From Chara braunii (taxonomy: Eukaryota; Streptophyta; Charophyceae; Charales; Characeae): a stretch of DNA of 32,951 bases. The DNA is taken from assembly GCA_003427395.1 (NCBI GenBank), contig BFEA01000379.1:1552337-1585287 (forward strand), given 5' to 3'. Both the position numbers and the translations under genes were made by a program. The notes under the pieces are model-generated. The model was not told the DNA's origin, searched no databases, and saw only the letters and a list, made by a program, of their open reading frames with translations. This document shows, in pieces, positions 29,084 to 32,951 of the stretch (position 1 is its first letter; the number at the start of each line of letters is the position of its first letter).

Positions 29084-29978
29084 TTTTGACGCTTCGACCC
29101 TGCCCCGAGCCCGCCTTTTACTTCTTNTGGCGACAAGTTGTTTTGCTGCAAGGCTGCGGCCGTGTACTGGTGGAGCGGTGGTGGTTTAACATTTTCATAA
29201 GGTTTGCTGAGCTCGGTTCTCAGAACATGATGCTCCCCACGAATAGATAGACGCTTGTTTTCTCCAAAAAAAAAAGAAAACACACATTAATATTGACCTT
29301 CGTCGTATTCGGGTGAAGACAGTAGCATGTGATGCGCAACCTCACACCCCGAGCACCATCCTGTACCTGCGAACGGCAATCAGAGTAAAATGGGGGTGTC
29401 ACCAAGAATTTTTGGCTGGTGGGGTTGAATCGTCAGGCGGAACGGGGGATTCTTGTTTCGTACCAAGGTGTTCCTCGAACTTGGGCCGTCGTTAATGGGA
29501 AAAGAGAGAGAGAGAGGGAGCGGGGAAGGAAAAAAGAGGTTATCTCGAAATGACCAGTTCTATCCGGTTTTGTTTCCGAATGCTTGCGCTTGGCCCAAGG
29601 GACTGCAAGCGATGTGCTACCCGGCCGAACATGGACAAAATCAGAGGAAAAAGGAAAAGGGGTCGGGGGAAGCGGAACTCACCGCTCCTTCCGTGCTAGG
29701 CTCAGGCTCATTCGGTGTCAGACCCGAGTCCACGTGGGCGTCCTTGTACATTGTTGCAGTTGTTGCTTAGTGCAGGCTGGGCCGGGGGAACCCAGGTCCG
29801 AAAGTTAGACGGAAGCACACCCGCGTTGCGGGATAGTTCAGGGAATGGAGCCGCACATTCGTATCCCCGGACTGATCTCCGCCAGGAACACGAATCTCCC
29901 TGGAGACACCAGCGGCAGTTTCAACTGAGGTCGCCACGTGGCCTAAGCCGCAGACCAGGGTAGCACTGTTAGATCAGT
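29084..29978. other. Gene-free stretch
   Basis: No recognisable coding. An A-rich tract (29266-29279) could be the tail of a short unidentified plus-strand insert from 29084. A (GA)n microsatellite lies at 29502-29518. Several frames of 60-105 codons are open on the plus strand, with low-complexity content and no motif. Confidence 0.4.
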
Positions 29979-30330
29979 TTACGGCAGGATTAGGGAAGGG
30001 GAAGAGAACCGGTCAATCAACACGAACCCACTCCCTCCTCTGTGGCAGGCCCTAGCGGGGTTATACAGGTGAATCTGCTCGGTTTGTCGCAGAGTGTTCC
30101 GTACGTCCTCATCGCAGTACATGTTATCGTTGTCTGCAATCGGAAATGATGGTGGCGCGTTGTAAAGAGCCGATATAAAGGTCGAGNACAGGCAATGGCC
30201 CGCGCTCATGTTTGNCGAGACGCACGCTGACTCCATACACAGATCAATGGCACNCGCCTTACCCTTATCTCTCTCTCTCTCTCGGCGTGAGTCCANGTGC
30301 GGGTGCAGAGATCCGTCGNCGTGATCACCG
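29979..30330 (-). pseudogene. Unidentified open segment
   Basis: About 115 codons, open between two TAA codons. The second half reads like ordinary protein (FISALYNAPPSFPIADNDNM, CDEDVRNTLRQTEQIHLYNP), while the first half crosses a CT/GA microsatellite coding Arg-Glu repeats and holds N codons. I recognise no family. It could be a downstream remnant of the same decayed reading-frame series that follows the integrase, a host exon, or chance. Confidence 0.25.
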
Positions 30331-30787
30331 TTTAGTAATTAGGAATGAGTGGGACCACAAACGGGTCACAGAGATATCAGTTGCATCACTGAAACGCGGG
30401 CGACTGGCATCCCCAGTCGTCGAGGTGAGACGTGGGGCGACACCCGCCCAATTCATCCGGATCCTCTGTGCGCACAGTGGAGAGGAAGGGGTTAGCAGTG
30501 ATCCCTGCACCTACACGCGGCCGCGGCGGCGCCTGGATCAGTAAGGGGTCGGGGAAGGGAGGGAGATACAACGCACTCATGCATCCATGTAGACGGTGGA
30601 AACCCCGCGTTCCCCAGAATTGCGCCTGTAGCCGCCCACACGTCTACTCATTCATCTACCTTGGACAGTGAGACATTCAGCATCCATAGACCCTTGCACC
30701 ACAACATGCATACAACAGAGTGGTACGTTCTCCTCGGAGCCAACGTCGTCTACAACCCGGGTTGGAGGTCGGCTTCCTCAATGGCGA
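30331..30787. other. Gene-free stretch
   Basis: Mixed composition. Short overlapping open frames on both strands have no recognisable domain and no repeats shared with the rest of the window. No LTR boundary or primer-binding site could be identified. Confidence 0.35.
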
Positions 30788-31680
30788 TCACCTACGCAAT
30801 GGACAATAGCTCAATATTGATGAGCTCGAACTGTCCCGGCTTCTCCGTTCCGATCTTTCGAATGGGTATAACACCACCGTCCCTTGCTTCAGCTCCGGCT
30901 TGGGCTTCGAAATCATGTAGTACACCAGCAAGTGGTCACCGACGTTGTGCTCCTCGTGGTTGACGTAATATCAGAGCATGCCCAGCACTACAGATTGGTA
31001 CAGCGCCCGATGCAACTCCCACGCGTTTTCGTGTGCGACCGGTAATGACTCTACGCCCGTCAGCTCCACCAAGTACTCCGAGAAGTTACGCATAGGGTAG
31101 GGACTCTCGGTCACTCTCCGTTAGTTGATAAGGAAGGGTGGTGTAGGAGAAGAAGCCTTAGGGAGGCATTTAGTATAGAGGGGGGAATGCTTGGATGTTT
31201 AGACAGTCAGCGGGGGGGAGGAGTGCGGGTAGGTGAGGCACCAGAGCCAGTTGCCCACTGGGCCCCTGTCGAAGCAACAAATCGTAGGCCGTGAAGCGAC
31301 GGCCTGCGCGTCCATGTACCCGCGCCACTGATCGAGCCGCCTGAACAACATATTTCTGGAGAAACTTTCTACTGGTTCCCGTATCCACTCCTCCAGGAGC
31401 GTCAAATCGCCGATGAATGTGGCGACGATGTGCGCAAAGTTNGCAGCCACCCGAAGCGTGCAAAATTCAATAAACACTCTCGTCAATTCCCCCCTGGCAG
31501 GTGTGTGACGTCTATGCACACCCCCACATACGTCACCCGTTCGCACATGAGCGAATATGTGGCGAGATCCGCAACGCTTGGCCCCAATATGTTTATTTGG
31601 TGGACATCATATCGCAGTTGTTGATAATTGTCAGAGCAGGTGTTCCGCGATTGGCGCTTGGAAGTGCGCAACCAGCTCAT
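30788..31680 (-). pseudogene. Decayed reading frame downstream of the integrase, unknown
   Basis: From 31546 to 30788 one minus-strand frame (about 250 codons) is interrupted only by three stops (TAA 31199, TAA 31121, TGA 30971) and reads like a real protein on both sides of each: FAHIVATFIGDLTLLEEWIR, FSEYLVELTGVESLPVAHEN, HNVGDHLLVYYMISKPKPEL. A further piece (31680-31483, GPSVADLATYSLMCERVTYV) joins upstream with one frameshift. It starts where the integrase C-terminus ends (31677). I recognise no domain, transmembrane segment or signal peptide. It may be a third ORF of the LTR element or a captured or host gene fragment. Confidence 0.4.
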
Positions 31681-32303
31681 GCTTCTGCTGACAATGGCTC
31701 ATACCGTGTGACCTGAACTTCAGGGGAGAGGCAGGAGGAAGACGGACGAGAAGAAGCAGAAGAGGAAGAAGGATTAGAAGAGGATGGCGTAGCCGAGGCA
31801 AAGGTNTGCTCGTGTCCCAACAATGGCCAAAATGAGGGGAGGGCAGCAGCACGGCGAGTTAGAGACCTGGCCTGCGTGCTATGTCTTGGAACAAGCATCA
31901 CGGAGTGTTGGCCTTGTGTGCCAACTTTCGTCACCTCGTAAATGCAAGTGTAGCGAGGATGGATCTTGGAGGAGCGTGCGGATTTCTGTACCTGCACCGG
32001 ATCCCCGATTTCATAGCAGGGTAGTGGGCCCGCCGATGCATGTCGGTTCTCATAATCCCGGATCTGCCGTTGATATGTTAGATCCACGACCGTCTGTCGC
32101 CTTCGGGCCAACGTGGGGTAGGTCCGAGCCATCAAGTCCATGTAATGTTGAGCCTTGTCCATGTGTTGAGCCATGGTCACTCTAACTTCCGTTCCTACTA
32201 GAGGTGACATCTGCACCCGAGGGACACTNTTGGTCCTCAGCTGGAATAGGGACACCCCGGTACGACGGTGGGGTAGCCCGATAGACGGTAAAGATATGGT
32301 CAA
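31677..32303 (-). pseudogene. Ty3/gypsy-type integrase C-terminal region
   Basis: An open 208-codon frame after a shift from the integrase core (the YRATP text at about 32270 and HRRTGVSLFQLRT belong together but lie in different frames). It contains the post-core segment of Metaviridae integrases: a helical stretch (MDKAQHYMDLMARTYPTLAR), then YEIGDPVQVQKSARSSKIHPRY and YEVTKVG, an SH3-like GPY-type module. The tail is Ser-rich (PSSSNPSSSSASSRPSSS) and ends at a stop near 31677; I see no chromodomain. Confidence 0.75.
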
Positions 32304-32951
32304 CTATGACGGGTCAGGGCCTGGTATCTCTAGCAGTAATATTCTGTCTAAGGGAAATCTTAATCATTCGGTTGGTATTTTCTAACAGCCCATTGGCATG
32401 TGGCTAGTGCCCTGGTGAGTACGAAATCCTAACGTCAGCCCTTACGAGATGTCGTTTCACTTCCCTCTGAAATGCAGACCCATTATCCATGTGTACCTCN
32501 TCTACATCTAGGTGCATGCATAAGAAGTGGTTAATATACCAGGCTACTTCTAACTAGTTCCACCTAGCCATGGGATAGGCCTCGAATCCCTCGATCCACT
32601 TGGAGAAGAGATCAATGACCACTAAGAGGACATTCAGCTCGCCTTGATTCACAATACCCCTTGGTAAATTAATATTCGTCGTGTCGATGCTAACTTGCTG
32701 AAAGGGATGTTCCATTCAGGGTGGCACTATTGTTCGGGGCATCTGAACCCGCGCCTTATCTGCCGTGCAGGCCGGGCAATTCTGGACGATGTACATGACG
32801 CCTTCCCGAATTCTCNACCAGTACCATCCATTTTTCTAAATGGCCTTCTCCATGTATTTGGACCACATCCTCTTACCGACGGGCCTAGCTCAGTTGGTAC
32901 ACCGACTCAACTTGGAATCCTCTCGGATTGACAGAAGAAAATCACTCCTTT
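32304..32951 (-). pseudogene. Ty3/gypsy-type integrase zinc-finger end and catalytic core
   Basis: Reading on the minus strand: the end of the HHCC finger (YIVQNCPACTADKA, CxxC), then the core with SIDTTNI (first Asp, 32683-32685), LLVVIDLFSKWIEGF, MDNGSAF (second Asp, 32485-32487) and HANGLLEN (Glu, 32380-32382). The second Asp and the Glu are 35 codons apart, one residue short of the usual D-35-E. Four in-frame stops interrupt it, two of them at positions where Gln or Trp is plausible (GH-stop-PHANG, RP-stop-PVIVD). Protease, RT and RNase H would lie beyond the window end. It inserts a DNA copy of an LTR element; here it is dead. Confidence 0.75.

Larger units (their letters stand above)
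30788..32951 (-). mobile_element. Element G: 3' part of a decayed Ty3/gypsy LTR retrotransposon
   Basis: Defined by the integrase core and C-terminal region on the minus strand, which is the last part of pol in Ty3/gypsy elements. The left limit is set at the end of the unidentified frame following pol; the true 3' LTR was not found. The element runs off the right end of the window. Confidence 0.6.

Noticed and set aside
32876-32951. tRNA-like box A (TAGCTCAGTTGG)
   Set aside because: No pairing D-arm, acceptor partner or B box with T-arm follows within tRNA distance, and the segment overlaps the degraded integrase.

Overview
This is a retrotransposon graveyard from a eukaryotic nuclear genome. 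I see no bacterial-style operon, no CRISPR array, no convincing tRNA or rRNA gene, and no clear host protein-coding gene. The dominant elements are L1-type non-LTR retrotransposons (LINEs). Their ORF1 resembles the plant type (DUF4283/RRM-like fold followed by one zinc knuckle), and their ORF2 has an APE-type endonuclease, a reverse transcriptase and a C-terminal zf-RVT domain. That architecture points to a green-plant (streptophyte) genome; the species cannot be named. Scattered single Ns inside reading frames look like unresolved consensus positions. The window opens with a run of T, which may be a contig edge.

Layout. (1) About 1-13795, minus strand: element A, an unusually long LINE (more than 12 kb). 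It has its poly(A) tail at 1-18, a 3' UTR with two tandem duplications, a broken ORF2 (5783-1303), a giant ORF1 (11924-6106) with glutamine-rich and tandemly repeated segments, and a 5' region with two 162-bp monomers. (2) About 13804-18075, minus: element B, a better-preserved LINE with a nearly intact ORF1 (17660-15256) and the endonuclease part of ORF2. Its ORF2 stops before the RT at a CT microsatellite, so A probably inserted into B. (3) 18076-18315: two long poly(T) tracts around a short SINE-like module. (4) 18316-22276: partly AT-rich DNA without genes. It holds a candidate structured RNA (18680-18788), a hairpin followed by TTTT, four copies of a ~184-210-bp repeat whose predicted hairpins show compensatory changes, several minisatellites, and a plus-strand LINE 3' end (to 21980). 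(5) 22277-27154, minus: element C, a 5'-truncated LINE with all ORF2 domains. (6) About 27280-29083, plus: element D, a 5'-truncated LINE keeping only the ORF2 C-terminus and 3' UTR, head to head with C. (7) 29084-30787: little recognisable content. (8) 30788-32951, minus: the end of a decayed Ty3/gypsy-type LTR retrotransposon (integrase core and tail), followed by an unidentified decayed reading frame that could be a third ORF.

How they work together. The LINE parts form one replication system: ORF1 binds RNA, and ORF2 nicks the target and copies the RNA from its 3' end. Five 3' UTR sites belonging to four separate LINE 3' ends carry the same small hairpin (CTGGA, 7-nt loop, TCCAG), a good candidate for the RT recognition element. 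None of the elements looks autonomous as assembled. Most nonsense codons that can be aligned between elements sit where a relative has Trp or Gln, as expected from C-to-T decay of methylated DNA.
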